Source of the DNA: Nocardiopsis quinghaiensis | GTDB taxonomy: Bacteria > Actinomycetota > Actinomycetes > Streptosporangiales > Streptosporangiaceae | Length of the DNA stretch: 64,000 nucleotides | Assembly (NCBI RefSeq): GCF_008638365.1 | Contig: NZ_ML703338.1 | Location: 1 to 64,000 of the forward strand | Direction: 5' to 3' | Shown here: positions 19,369 through 28,303 of the stretch, one piece after another | Layout of the letters: every line of letters begins with the position of its first letter | Numbering within the stretch: position 1 is the first letter of the stretch | The notes under the pieces: model-generated | Seen by the model: the letters and a program-made list of their open reading frames with translations, nothing else | What the model was told of the DNA's origin: nothing | Database searches by the model: none | Program-made: the position numbers and the translations under genes

Positions 19369-19998
19369 TCAGGCCAGCAGGAACACCGCCACGAGGAGCA
19401 CCGCGGTCGCGGCGATGACCACGATCACCTCCACGGGCACCATGGTCTGCGGCTCGTCCTCCGCACCCAGCGCGGCGGGCCCCGCCTCGTCCACGTCCCT
19501 GATCGGCCCGCTGAGCGGACGCGTCTTGTACCGCTCGGCGTCCTGGCGCAACTGCCGGGCGGCCAGGTCCACCGGCCGTGTCCCGGCCGGACCGTCGTCG
19601 CTGTCCGGGTCGAGGTAGCCCGAGTCGCGCCGCATGTTGTCGCGGACCCTCTGGCGCTTGGTCTCGCGCAGCGGCCAGGAGCGCACGATCTGCCCTGGGG
19701 TGTGCACCCGCAGGACGTCGGTGACGTCCACCCAGAGCACCGCGGCCCACGGCACGAACGTCTCGCGCAGGGGGTTGACCACCCTCAGGCCGCGCTCGGT
19801 GGAGACCACCCGCGGGCGCAGCCACACGAGGTAGACGACGGAGACCGTCGCGGCCAGCAGCGCGCCGGCGATCCAGGCCTGGCGGCCCTCGCCGCGCCAG
19901 GCCACGTCCAGCAGGAGCAGGGCCGCGACGACGATCCACACGATCGCCGCCACCCGTGTGGGGGTGGAGTAGTGGGCGGTGGGATTCGGACCGTCCAT
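19369..19998 (-). CDS. Membrane protein with PH-like domain
   Basis: A 209-residue protein. Two N-terminal transmembrane helices (VAAIVWIVVAALLLLDVAW and AWIAGALLAATVSVVYLVW) are followed by a PH-like segment, RPRVVSTERGLRVVNPLRET then FVPWAAVLWVDVTDVLRV. This is the pattern of the small bacterial PH (bPH_6/DUF2581-like) proteins. A charged linker follows, and a C-terminal transmembrane helix near 185-205 (VIVVIAATAVLLVAVFLLA). The ATG at 19998 overlaps the adenosine deaminase stop as TGATG, so it is translationally coupled to that gene. Function unknown. Confidence 0.75.
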   Translation of the reverse strand: MDGPNPTAHYSTPTRVAAIVWIVVAALLLLDVAWRGEGRQAWIAGALLAATVSVVYLVWLRPRVVSTERGLRVVNPLRETFVPWAAVLWVDVTDVLRVHTPGQIVRSWPLRETKRQRVRDNMRRDSGYLDPDSDDGPAGTRPVDLAARQLRQDAERYKTRPLSGPIRDVDEAGPAALGAEDEPQTMVPVEVIVVIAATAVLLVAVFLLA

Positions 19999-21095
19999 CA
20001 GGCGGTCGCCCACTTCAACCGCGCGAATCCGGGCTTGATGATCCCGTTGATCAGCGCCAGGCGCTCGTCGAAGGGCAGGAAGGCCGACTTCATGGCGTTG
20101 ACCGTGAACCACTGCAGGTCGTCCCAGCCGTACCCGAAGGCCTCGGAGAGCCGGGCGAACTCCTCGGACAGGCTGGTGCCGCTCTGCAGGCGGTTGTCGG
20201 TGTTGACGGTGACGCGGAAGCGCAGGTCGTGCAGGAGCCCGATGGGGTGCCCCGCGATCGACTCGGTGGCCCCGGTCTGCACGTTGGAGCTGGGGCACAT
20301 CTCCAGCGGTACCCGCTTGTCGCGCACGTACTGGGCCAGGCGTCCCAGTCGGGGCGCGCCGTTCTCCTCCACGGTGATGTCGTCGATGATGCGCACGCCG
20401 TGGCCCAGGCGGTCGCACCCGCACCACTGGAGGGCCTCCCAGATGGACGGGAGCCCGAACGCCTCACCCGCGTGGATGGTGAAGTGGAAGTTCTCGCGGC
20501 GCAGGTACTCGAACGCGTCCAGGTGGCGGGTGGGCGGGTTTCCCGCCTCGGCGCCCGCGATGTCGAACCCGGACACGCCCTCGTCGCGGTAGCGGACCGC
20601 CAGCTCGGCGATCTCCGACGAGCGCGCGGCGTGCCGCATGGCGGTGACCAGTTGCCCGGTACGAATGGCGTGTCCCCGGTCGGAGGCGCGCTTCTCGCCC
20701 AGCTCCAGGCCCTCCTGGACGGCCTCGACGACCTCCTCCAGGGTGAGCCCGGACTCCAGGTGCTGTTCGGGGGCGTAGCGCTGCTCGGCGTAGACCACAC
20801 CGTCGGCGGCCAGGTCCTCGGCGGCCTCGGCGGCGACCCGCACGAGGGCGTCACGGGTCTGCATGACCGCCGTGGTGTGCGTGAACGTCTCCAGGTAGCG
20901 CTCCAGCGAGCCGGAGTCGGAGGCCTCGCGGAACCACCGGCCCAGCTCCTCCGGGTCGTAGGTGGGAAGGCCGGTGTACCCGGTCTCCCTGGCCAGTTCC
21001 ACGACGGTGGCGGGACGCAGTCCGCCGTCGAGGTGGTCGTGCAGGAGCACCTTCGGCGCCCGCCGGATCTGTTCGGCTGTGAGTGGCTGGTTCAT
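19998..21095 (-). CDS. add: Adenosine deaminase
   Basis: A 365-residue cytosolic enzyme converting adenosine and deoxyadenosine to inosine and deoxyinosine. Zinc ligands and catalytic residues are present: [12 protein letters not shown] near residue 18 (HxH), [10 protein letters not shown] near 193 (catalytic His and Glu), RLGHGVRI near 220, CPSSNVQTG near 258 and VTVNTDNR near 285 (zinc-binding Asp). Start MNQPLTAEQ at 21095; the ATG at 21134 would add 13 unlike residues. It is followed by the coupled PH-like gene. With the nearby nucleoside phosphorylase it covers the first steps of purine nucleoside salvage. Confidence 0.95.
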   Translation of the reverse strand: MNQPLTAEQIRRAPKVLLHDHLDGGLRPATVVELARETGYTGLPTYDPEELGRWFREASDSGSLERYLETFTHTTAVMQTRDALVRVAAEAAEDLAADGVVYAEQRYAPEQHLESGLTLEEVVEAVQEGLELGEKRASDRGHAIRTGQLVTAMRHAARSSEIAELAVRYRDEGVSGFDIAGAEAGNPPTRHLDAFEYLRRENFHFTIHAGEAFGLPSIWEALQWCGCDRLGHGVRIIDDITVEENGAPRLGRLAQYVRDKRVPLEMCPSSNVQTGATESIAGHPIGLLHDLRFRVTVNTDNRLQSGTSLSEEFARLSEAFGYGWDDLQWFTVNAMKSAFLPFDERLALINGIIKPGFARLKWATA

Positions 21096-21233
21096 GGATT
21101 CAGGATGCCACCAGCCCGGGAGGAGCCCCGCCACGCCGGAGCGAAGTTGCCGAAAATCCGGTAGGTGCCGGTCAGGGCGCGCACGGTTCGGCGGCGTGGA
21201 GCCTCCCCGGCCCCGGGGGCGGGTGCGGCCGGT

Positions 21234-22472
21234 TCAGGCCAGCGCCTCCTCGCCGTCCCTGCGGCCGTCACGGCGGAGGCCCTCCCACAGCGCCGTCAGG
21301 GCGGTGGTGGCCATGAAGCGGGTGCCCGTACCGATGGCGCGCTCGTCCACGTCGAAGGTGCCCCGGTGCAGGTCCAGCATGGGGCCGCTCCAGTCCGGGG
21401 AGTGGGTGCCCAGGCGGGCCAGCGCACCGGGGACGTGCTCCAGGTACCAGGCGAAGTCCTCACCGCCCAGGCTCTGCGGGGTGGAGGCCGCCGCCTCGGA
21501 GCCCAGGGCCAGGGTGACCGCCTCGCGCATGAGGTCGACGCTGGACGACTCGTTGATGGTGGGTGGAACGCCCCGGCGGTAGGTCACCTCGGCCTCGGCT
21601 CCGTAGGCGGAGGCCACCGACTCCACCAGGCCCTTGACGATGTCGGGGGCCGAGTGCCAGGCCTCGTCCTCCAGGCAGCGCACGGTGCCCTCGGCGACGG
21701 CGTCGTCGGGGATGACGTTGGGCGCCGACCCCGCGCTGATGCGCCCCCACACCAGGCTGAACCCGGCCCGGGGATCGATCCGCCGGGACAGCGCGGCGGG
21801 CAGTTCGGTGACGACCTTGCCCAGGGCGTAGACGAGGTCGGAGGTCAGGTGCGGACGGGCGGTGTGCCCTCCCGGACCCGACAAGCGCACCATGAGCTGG
21901 TCGCAGGCGGCGGTGATGCCGCCCGTGCGCAGCCCGACCCGGCCGACCATCAGACGGGGGTCGCAGTGCAGGGCGAAGATGCGGTCCACCCCCTCCAGGG
22001 CCCCCGCGTTGACCACCTCCACGGCGCCGCCCGGCAGTTCCTCGGCCGGCTGGAAGATGAGCCGGACCCGGCCGGGCAGCGCGCCCGCCCGCTCCAGCTG
22101 GGCGAGGAAGACCCCCGTCGCCAGCAGGACCGTGGTGTGCACGTCGTGTCCGCAGGCGTGTGCGACCCCGGGCACGGTGGAGCGGTAGGGGACGTCCTTC
22201 TCGTCGGTCAGGGGCAGGGCGTCGATGTCGGCGCGCAGGGCGACCACGGGACCGGCTCCGGAACCGATGTCGCAGACCAGGCCGGTGCCCTGTGGCAGCT
22301 CCTGGGGTTTCAGGCCGACGTCGCGTAGGCGCTCGGCGATGCGCCCGGTGGTGCGGTGCTCGGCGAAGGCGAGTTCGGGGTGCATGTGGAGGTCCCGGCG
22401 GAAGCCGCTCAGATCCCGCCCATGGCGCGCCAGGAAAGCGGTCAACTGCTCTGGCAGGTCATGTCCCTGCAT
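21234..22472 (-). CDS. M20-family amidohydrolase (N-acyl amino acid/indole-acetyl type)
   Basis: A 412-residue zinc aminoacylase/carboxypeptidase of the M20D group. The metal-binding motifs are HMHPELAF near residue 29, HACGHDVHTT near 103 (Cys and His ligands), the catalytic FQPAEELPGGA near 137, the second-metal HCDPRL near 170, and a C-terminal SLGGEDFAWYLE. A dimerisation (lid) domain with SGPGGHTARPHL lies around 195-310. Members release amino acids from N-acyl or hippurate-like substrates; the real substrate is unknown. Start MQGHDLPEQ at 22472, with a short 24-base gap to the upstream GCS2 gene, so probably the same transcript. Confidence 0.88.
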   Translation of the reverse strand: MQGHDLPEQLTAFLARHGRDLSGFRRDLHMHPELAFAEHRTTGRIAERLRDVGLKPQELPQGTGLVCDIGSGAGPVVALRADIDALPLTDEKDVPYRSTVPGVAHACGHDVHTTVLLATGVFLAQLERAGALPGRVRLIFQPAEELPGGAVEVVNAGALEGVDRIFALHCDPRLMVGRVGLRTGGITAACDQLMVRLSGPGGHTARPHLTSDLVYALGKVVTELPAALSRRIDPRAGFSLVWGRISAGSAPNVIPDDAVAEGTVRCLEDEAWHSAPDIVKGLVESVASAYGAEAEVTYRRGVPPTINESSSVDLMREAVTLALGSEAAASTPQSLGGEDFAWYLEHVPGALARLGTHSPDWSGPMLDLHRGTFDVDERAIGTGTRFMATTALTALWEGLRRDGRRDGEEALA

Positions 22473-22496
22473 GCGAGGGTCCCCTCTTCTCCACGT

Positions 22497-23669
22497 CTAC
22501 CGCGCGCCGGCTCCGTCGCCGACGCCGACCTGCGCGCGGGTGGGACCGCCGTGGAGCTCGGCGGCGAGCATGTCCACGACGTCGTCGAGGGAACCGCCCT
22601 CGGCGATGACCGCGCGCTGACGTTCGTAGGAGGCACCCTTGTCCAGGATCTCGGAGATCAGGTCAAGGTCCTCGGCACAACCCAGGCGGGCCGCGACCGG
22701 TCCCAGCTCGCGGACCAGCTCGTACAGGTCGTCACGCAGCGGAACGGTGGTTCCGTGCGAGTCCGTGATGACACGAGCGTCGAGTCCGTAGCGGGTGGCA
22801 CGCCACTTGTTGTCCTTCACCACCCAGGACGGCGGGCTGGGCAGCCCGTACCCGCGGTCGAGTTGGTGATCGAACAACTCCACCAGGCTCTGGGAGAGAG
22901 CGGCGGCCATTCCCACCTCGCGCAGGGTGGGAATCCCGTCGAACATCCGGATCTCGATGGTGCCGAAATCAGGGTGCGGACGGATGTCCCACCACACTTC
23001 CTTGATAGAGGCGATGGTACCCGCCCTGAGAAGCGTTTCGAGGTATTCCTCGAAAGCCGCCCAGTGCGGCAGGTTCGGCGGCGGCCCGGAGGTGGGGAGG
23101 GCACCGAAGACGACGGACCGGGTGGAGGCCAGCCCGGTGTCGTGGCCGCCCCAGAAGGGGCTGGAAGCGGTCAGGGCCAGGAAGTGCGGCAGGTACCTCG
23201 TCAGGGCGTTGACCATCGGCATGGCCTTGTCCCTGTTCCGCACCCCCACGTGGACGTGGACGCCGCAGGTCAGGATGCGCCGGGCCAGCCACTGCATCTG
23301 CTCGACCAGCTCCCCGTAGCGCTTTCCGGGGCTGAGCTCCTGGTCCCGCCAGTCGTCGATGGGATGGGTTCCGGAGCAGGTCAGCGTGGTCCCCCAGGGC
23401 GCCAGGACCTCACGCATCCGGTCGACGTTGCCGCTCAGGTCGTTCCTGGCCTCCTCGACGGTCTCGCAGATCCCGGTCACGACCTCCACCTGGGACTGCA
23501 TGAGTTCGTGGCGCAGCGGAGGAGCCGACCCCTGCGCACTGAGCCCGGGCAGTTCGGAGAGGAGTTTCTGCGCCTCCTGCCTCAAGTGCCGACTGCGCTG
23601 GTCGACGAGCTGGAGCTCCCACTCCACGCCGATCGTCGCACGCTCGGACGAGTTGAACGCAATTCCCAT
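22497..23669 (-). CDS. Glutamate--cysteine ligase-like (GCS2, YbdK-type carboxylate-amine ligase)
   Basis: A 390-residue ATP-dependent carboxylate-amine ligase of the GCS2 family. Family landmarks are TIGVEWELQLVD near residue 12 (ATP/Mg glutamates), GTHPIDDW near 103, CGVHVHVGV near 140, the LTASSPFWGGHDTGLASTR core near 170, and GTIEIRMFDG near 250. The group includes true gamma-glutamylcysteine ligases and EgtA, but also enzymes with only weak ligase activity. Since actinobacteria use mycothiol, a glutathione role is unlikely; EgtA-like or an unknown gamma-glutamyl ligation is possible. It stands first in a pair with the M20 amidohydrolase gene. Confidence 0.85.
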   Translation of the reverse strand: MGIAFNSSERATIGVEWELQLVDQRSRHLRQEAQKLLSELPGLSAQGSAPPLRHELMQSQVEVVTGICETVEEARNDLSGNVDRMREVLAPWGTTLTCSGTHPIDDWRDQELSPGKRYGELVEQMQWLARRILTCGVHVHVGVRNRDKAMPMVNALTRYLPHFLALTASSPFWGGHDTGLASTRSVVFGALPTSGPPPNLPHWAAFEEYLETLLRAGTIASIKEVWWDIRPHPDFGTIEIRMFDGIPTLREVGMAAALSQSLVELFDHQLDRGYGLPSPPSWVVKDNKWRATRYGLDARVITDSHGTTVPLRDDLYELVRELGPVAARLGCAEDLDLISEILDKGASYERQRAVIAEGGSLDDVVDMLAAELHGGPTRAQVGVGDGAGAR

Positions 23670-23857
23670 CTGCCCTCCGAGGGGTGTTTGCCGACCGCCG
23701 CGGCCGACGCACCGTCGCGCCCCGGAGAACCGGCTAACCGGCTAACCGGGACAGAGAAGGACTACCCGCCACGCACTACGCACATACGGGGTAATCGCCT
23801 CGCATAAGGCGAATTCCATGGAAATAATTTCTGTTTACGCGCCACCGGCCGGGCCGG

Positions 23858-25051
23858 TCACCCGCGGCCGCCGGTGCGGCGGCGCAGCGCCCACGCCACG
23901 GCGCCGGCCGCGCCCGCCGCTCCCAGCAGGGAGAACGTCCCGGCGAGCGCGCGTCCGGCCCACAGGTGCCCGGCCCGCTCCCGCCCGGGGGCGGGCGGGG
24001 GCGGTACGGGCCGGGTCCAGTCCATCCCGGTCTCCTCCGGCAGCGGAATCGAGCCGGTGTAGGGCGGCGGCATCGGCAGCCAGGTGGCCGTCCACGCCGC
24101 GCTGAACAGGACCAGGCGCATCACCAGGTTGATCCACACCAGCAGCCCCACCAGGACGGCGAAGGAGGCGTAGACGGGGTTGGTGAGCGTCCCGGCCAGC
24201 AGCACCGCGGCCACGGCCTTGAGGACCTCGAAGCCGACCGCGCCCAGCAGGGAGCCCCGCCACATCATCCGGGTCGGCCGGCCGCTGCCCGACAACAGCG
24301 TGAAGGCCAGCATGAAGATCCCCATGTTGACGCACACGGCGATCACCAGGGCCAGGGCGCGCAGGGACAGGTTGGCCAGGAGGGAGTCGTCCAGGCCCAC
24401 CAGCGACAGCAGCCACTGCGTGGCGGCCTGCGCGACGCTGGTGAGGGCCACGGTGACGAGCAGGGCCACGCCCAGGCCCAGCATGACCAGCAGGTCCACC
24501 GCCTTGCGCAGAAAGACGTTCGGGCCCTCGCGGAGGCTCTTCAGCCAGATGGAGTGCAGGGCCTCGCGCAGCGACGACACCGCGTTCAGACCCGCGTAGA
24601 GCAGGCCGAGCAGGCCGAGGACGCTCGCGCCCACGCGCGCCTGGGAGATCTGTTCGACGGGCAACTGGTCGGACAGTCCGGGCAGTACGTCGTCCAGTGC
24701 CTGCTGGAGGTAGTCGCCGGCCTCGACCTGCACGGCCGCCAGGTAGCCGACCGCGGCGAAGGCCAGCGCCAGCATCGGGAAGAAGGACAGGAAGGCGAAG
24801 TAGGTGACCGCGCCGGCGAGCTGGTTGCCGTTGCGGTCGGCGTAGCGCGCGTAGGCGCGCACCACGTGGTCGAGGGAGGGGCTGCGCCGACGCAGCTCCC
24901 AGTACACGTCCATGGCCATGTTCTGGTAGTGCCGGGCCGTGTCCCCGGCCCGGTCCAGCACTGTGGCCAAGACCACTCCCCCGTTCTGCCTGTCGCGTGT
25001 CCCGCCCGAGGGCCGCCGGGCGGCCCCGGAACCGTCGTCGGTGGACCGCAA
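23858..25051 (-). CDS. YihY/virulence-factor BrkB family membrane protein
   Basis: A 397-residue inner-membrane protein with six predicted transmembrane segments between residues ~60 and 320. The family signature GNQLAGAVTYFAFLSFFPML starts near residue 73, and the conserved TNPVYASFAVLVGLLVWINL near 290. The N-terminal ~45 residues and the C-terminal ~70 residues (Pro-rich, then one more hydrophobic stretch, SLLGAAGAAGAVAWAL) are actinobacterial extensions. Function of the family is unresolved; it is not RNase BN. The start could also be the in-frame GTG (VVLATVLDRAG) 75 bases further in. Confidence 0.85.
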   Translation of the reverse strand: MRSTDDGSGAARRPSGGTRDRQNGGVVLATVLDRAGDTARHYQNMAMDVYWELRRRSPSLDHVVRAYARYADRNGNQLAGAVTYFAFLSFFPMLALAFAAVGYLAAVQVEAGDYLQQALDDVLPGLSDQLPVEQISQARVGASVLGLLGLLYAGLNAVSSLREALHSIWLKSLREGPNVFLRKAVDLLVMLGLGVALLVTVALTSVAQAATQWLLSLVGLDDSLLANLSLRALALVIAVCVNMGIFMLAFTLLSGSGRPTRMMWRGSLLGAVGFEVLKAVAAVLLAGTLTNPVYASFAVLVGLLVWINLVMRLVLFSAAWTATWLPMPPPYTGSIPLPEETGMDWTRPVPPPPAPGRERAGHLWAGRALAGTFSLLGAAGAAGAVAWALRRRTGGRG

Positions 25052-25208
25052 CCCTAGCCGCGCCGCGATCCGCCTACGAAACCTCCACGCCGAGCGCTTT
25101 CCGGGCCCTCACGGACCAGGGCGAAGCCCTACACGGGGGGTGATCCCGGGCACGCCCCGGGCTTGGGCACACTTGGGGAAGCGGAGTCATCCGGGGAGGG
25201 GGACGTCG

Positions 25209-26330
25209 GTGGGTGGCACGGGGGTGCGGCTGCGTGCCGTGTTGGGCGTGCGTTCGGCGGGTCCTCGGGGGGCGTGGCCCCGACGGGAACCGGACGCCGA
25301 CGCCCTGCGCCGGGGTTTCCGGACGCGGTTCGGCGTACCGCCCGCCGGGGTGTGGCACGCGCCCGGGCGGCTGGCGGTCATGGGCGAGCACACCGTGGCC
25401 AGCGGAGGTGCCGGGCTGTACGTCGCCCTGCCGTGGGGCGTGACGGCGGCCGTCGGCCCCGCGCCGGACCCCGGCGTGCACGTGGCGACGCTCAACGGCC
25501 CGCTGCGCCCCCGGGAGACGGCGGCGCGGGCCGTCGCGCGGGCCGTGTCCGAGGCCCGCCGGGCGGGCGTCCTGGGGGCCGGCACGGGGATGCGCGTCGT
25601 CCTGGGCGCGAACCTGCCCGAACACGCCTCCCTCGGCTACACGGCCGCCGTGGGGGCCGCGGTGGCGCTGGCCCTCACCGACCTGGACGGCGCTCCCCCG
25701 CCGGAGGGCCGCACCGCCGACGAGCGGGTGTCCCTGGCGGCCAGGCCCGGATGCGCGGTCCGGGTGAACCTGAGGAGCATGCGCACCACCGTGCTGCCGT
25801 TCGACCTCGCCGGGGAGGGGCTGCGGCTGGTGGTGGTGGACACCGGCGCCCTGCCCCGACGCGACCTGCGCACGGTCCGCTCGGCCGAGCTGGAGCGCGC
25901 CCAGGAGGTCCTGGGGCCGTTGCGCTCGGTCCAGGACCTGCCCGGATCGCTGCGGAGGCTGCCGGATCCCGTACTGCGCCGCAGGGTGGAGTACGCGGTC
26001 ACCGAGGTGCACAGGCTCAACGCGGCGGTCGGGCTGCTGCGTGCCGGGCGGCCCGGGGAGACCGGCCCCGTACTGTCCGCGTCCCACCTGTCCCTGCGCC
26101 GGTTCGGACTGCCCACACGTGAGGCGGAGCTGGCCGTGGAGACCGCCGCGCGGGCCGGGGCGCGCGGGGTACGGATGTCCGGCTGGGCGGGCACGGTGCT
26201 GGCCCTGGCCGCCGAGGAGCGGGTGGACGGCATCGGGGAGGCCCTCGCCACGGAGTTCGGCGCCATGGGCTGGGTGCCGCCGCGGGTACGCACCGCCGTG
26301 CCCTCCGCGGGCGCCCACCGGCTGCGCTGA
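25209..26330 (+). CDS. GHMP-kinase (galactokinase-like) protein with degenerate active site
   Basis: A 373-residue protein from a GTG preceded by GGGGAGGGGGAC. Its layout is galactokinase: APGRLAVMGEHTVASGG near residue 53, a GHMP motif-2 equivalent near 135, a middle LRLVVVDTGALPRRDL, and a C-terminal SASHLSLRRFG ... ARGVRMSGWAGTVLAL. Key catalytic parts are altered. The EHTDY aspartate is Val. The ATP loop (normally PxGxGLSSSAA) reads LPEHASLGYTAAVG. The C-terminal GGFGG is GWAG. It is probably not a normal galactokinase and may be a pseudoenzyme or act on another substrate. Divergent from the yihY gene; no galT/galE nearby. Confidence 0.7.
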   Translation: MGGTGVRLRAVLGVRSAGPRGAWPRREPDADALRRGFRTRFGVPPAGVWHAPGRLAVMGEHTVASGGAGLYVALPWGVTAAVGPAPDPGVHVATLNGPLRPRETAARAVARAVSEARRAGVLGAGTGMRVVLGANLPEHASLGYTAAVGAAVALALTDLDGAPPPEGRTADERVSLAARPGCAVRVNLRSMRTTVLPFDLAGEGLRLVVVDTGALPRRDLRTVRSAELERAQEVLGPLRSVQDLPGSLRRLPDPVLRRRVEYAVTEVHRLNAAVGLLRAGRPGETGPVLSASHLSLRRFGLPTREAELAVETAARAGARGVRMSGWAGTVLALAAEERVDGIGEALATEFGAMGWVPPRVRTAVPSAGAHRLR

Positions 26331-26462
26331 GCCCCGCCCCCGTCGGCCGCCCCGTTCCCGCCGCCTCAGGGGTCCGAACCGGGACATACCTTGAACCTCG
26401 CTACCCTTTTCGCGATCACACCGGGTGGAAGTAGCGACGAGGCGATCCACGGCGCTGAACAG

Positions 26463-27734
26463 ATGGGCGATGCGATGGCTGACCGACGGGACCGGGGGAG
26501 GACCGGCCGCACCGGTGAACACGACAGACAGGGCGTGTTCCGGCGCGGTGGCTCCCCGGGCCGACCCGACGAGTTCGAGAGGCTCTACCGTTCGCGTGAG
26601 TCGGAGCGGCGGACGGTCGGTGAGACGCGCCGGCTCCCCAACGCCGGAGACGCGCCCCCGTCCCGGCCGCACAGGCCCCGGCGGCGCACCCACAGCGCCG
26701 GACGCGAGTACGACGGGCGCGGTATCGGGCGCCGTCAGAAGGAGCGCCGCCGCAGACGGGCCACCACGGTCCTGGTGACCGTGCTGGTGCTGCTCCTGGT
26801 GCTCCCCCTCGGGTTCTACCTGTACGCGGACTCGCGCCTGCAGCGGGTGGAGGCCCTGCTGGACTACGAGGGGCGTCCGGACGGGCAGCCCGGCACGACC
26901 TACATGGTCGTCGGCTCCGACAGCCGCGACGGTCTGGACGAGGACCAGATGCGGGAACTGGCCACCGGCTACGCCGAGGGCCGCCGGACCGACACCATCA
27001 TGGTGCTCTACGTCCCCGACGACGGCGACCCCACCATCGTCAGCGTCCCCCGCGACTCCTACGTGCCCCTCGCCGTCCCCGGCTACGCCGACAACAAGAT
27101 CAACGCCGCCTTCGCCGGTGCCGTGTGCGGCGCGGACGAGGCGGGCGAGGAGGTCTGCGGCGGCCCCGCTCCCCTCGTGGAGACCTTCGAGCGCGCGTCC
27201 GGCGTGCACATCGACCACTACGTGGAGATCGGCATGGGCGGTTTCGTCGACATCGTGGACGCGATCGGCGGCGTCGAACTGTGCCCCGAGGAGCCCATGG
27301 CCGACCCCAAGGCCGGGCTGGACATCGAGGCGGGCTGCCAGCGGATGGACGGCGGCACCGCCCTGGGCTACGTGCGCACCCGCGCCACCCCCCGCGCCGA
27401 CCTGGACCGCATCGCGCGCCAGCGCGAGTTCTTCTCCGCACTGGTCCAGGAGGCCAGCGCGCCCTCCACGCTGTTCAACCCCTTCCAGTCCGTCCCGCTG
27501 GTGCTCGCGGGCACCGACACGTTCATGGTGGACGAGGGCGACAAGCTGCGGCACCTGGCCGGCATGCTCCTGGCGATGCGCGGCGGCACCCGGACCACCG
27601 CGATCCCCGTGGGCGGCACCCCGACCCTGGACGGCGTCGGATCGGTGGTGGTCTGGGACGAGGCCCGCTCCGAGGAGATGTTCGCCGCCATGCGCGCCGG
27701 GGAGCCGATCCCCGACAGCGCCTTCCAGGAGTAG
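26463..27734 (+). CDS. LCP-family (LytR-CpsA-Psr) cell-wall glycopolymer ligase
   Basis: A ~423-residue type II membrane protein. The cytoplasmic N-terminus (~100 residues) is strongly charged and basic, one transmembrane helix follows (TTVLVTVLVLLLVLPLGFYL, near residue 100), and the rest is the extracellular LCP domain. Landmarks are GSDSRDGLDEDQ, RRTDTIMVLYVPDDGDPTIV, SVPRDSYVPL, the NAAFAGA segment and the arginine-rich YVRTRATPRADLDRIARQRE. LCP enzymes move lipid-linked glycopolymers (teichoic acids, arabinogalactan, capsule) onto peptidoglycan, and this one could anchor a surface polysaccharide such as that encoded at 35-52 kb (inference). Start ATG 26463; ATG 26475 is equally possible. 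Confidence 0.9.
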   Translation: MGDAMADRRDRGRTGRTGEHDRQGVFRRGGSPGRPDEFERLYRSRESERRTVGETRRLPNAGDAPPSRPHRPRRRTHSAGREYDGRGIGRRQKERRRRRATTVLVTVLVLLLVLPLGFYLYADSRLQRVEALLDYEGRPDGQPGTTYMVVGSDSRDGLDEDQMRELATGYAEGRRTDTIMVLYVPDDGDPTIVSVPRDSYVPLAVPGYADNKINAAFAGAVCGADEAGEEVCGGPAPLVETFERASGVHIDHYVEIGMGGFVDIVDAIGGVELCPEEPMADPKAGLDIEAGCQRMDGGTALGYVRTRATPRADLDRIARQREFFSALVQEASAPSTLFNPFQSVPLVLAGTDTFMVDEGDKLRHLAGMLLAMRGGTRTTAIPVGGTPTLDGVGSVVVWDEARSEEMFAAMRAGEPIPDSAFQE

Positions 27735-27757
27735 GCCCGAGGACGCCGCACCGGGAA

Positions 27758-27860
27758 GGTGGTGCCCCGCCGTTCGGGCGGGGCGCCACCGCGGCGCACG
27801 CGGGCGGAGGGGCCCGGACAAAGTCGAAGGGCCCGTCGCCGAAGCGACGGGCCCTTCTTC
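27758..27860 (+). terminator. Tandem terminator hairpins after the LCP gene
   Basis: Two hairpins follow the LCP stop. The first pairs 27758-27771 with 27777-27790 around GTTCG. The second pairs 27826-27839 with 27844-27857 (14 perfect pairs, CGAA loop) and runs into TTC. Confidence 0.8.
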
Positions 27861-28203
27861 GTGACGTTCCGTACTGTGCGCGCCTACCCCCCAGCGGGCG
27901 CACGGCCGGCACGTCGGTCCTTGTGGCAGAGGGGCGGGAAACCCGCTCTGGCCTGCCGGTTCTCACCGGCACTTCTCCACAATAGGTCAAAGTTCTCTTA
28001 AGGTGCGAATCCAACCCACGTGGTCTATGTCGCACCCGTGGACCACACCGGTCATCCGGTCTTGTCATCCTCCCACCACCGTCCCGCGTATGTACGCCGA
28101 ACACGGTGAACACGCCGGAAAACTTCGTGGGTCGCGATCGCCCAAAACCCCACGAACAAGGCGTTCCAGGCTTCTCACCCCTCCGTTCGGGCCGGACACG
28201 ACG
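27861..28203. other. Gene-free region with a nested stem-loop
   Basis: No gene is visible here. It holds an AT-rich patch near 27978-28000 (AGGTCAAAGTTCTCTTAAGG) and a nested stem. The outer arms 28108-28116/28160-28166 pair with a 2-base bulge, and the inner arms TTCGTGGG 28124-28131 and CCCACGAA 28149-28156 pair perfectly. It could be a small structured RNA; no known family was recognised. Confidence 0.25.
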
Positions 28204-28239
28204 ACGCCCGGGCGCCTCCTCGCGAAGACGCCCGGGCGT
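28204..28239 (-). terminator. Terminator hairpin after icd
   Basis: ACGCCCGGGCG (28204-28214) pairs with its complement (28229-28239) around a 14-base loop, 65 bases beyond the icd stop on the minus strand. Confidence 0.55.
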
Positions 28240-28303
28240 GGCTCACGTCTGACCGGACCGTCGGCTCAGGGTGACCAGGGCCACCCGGATCGGGCCGCGG
28301 GAC

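Noticed and set aside
27880..27990. Possible cobalamin or c-di-AMP riboswitch (paired GC blocks with GGTTCTCACCGG)
   Set aside because: The conserved core boxes of those classes are missing and no gene lies suitably downstream on the plus strand.
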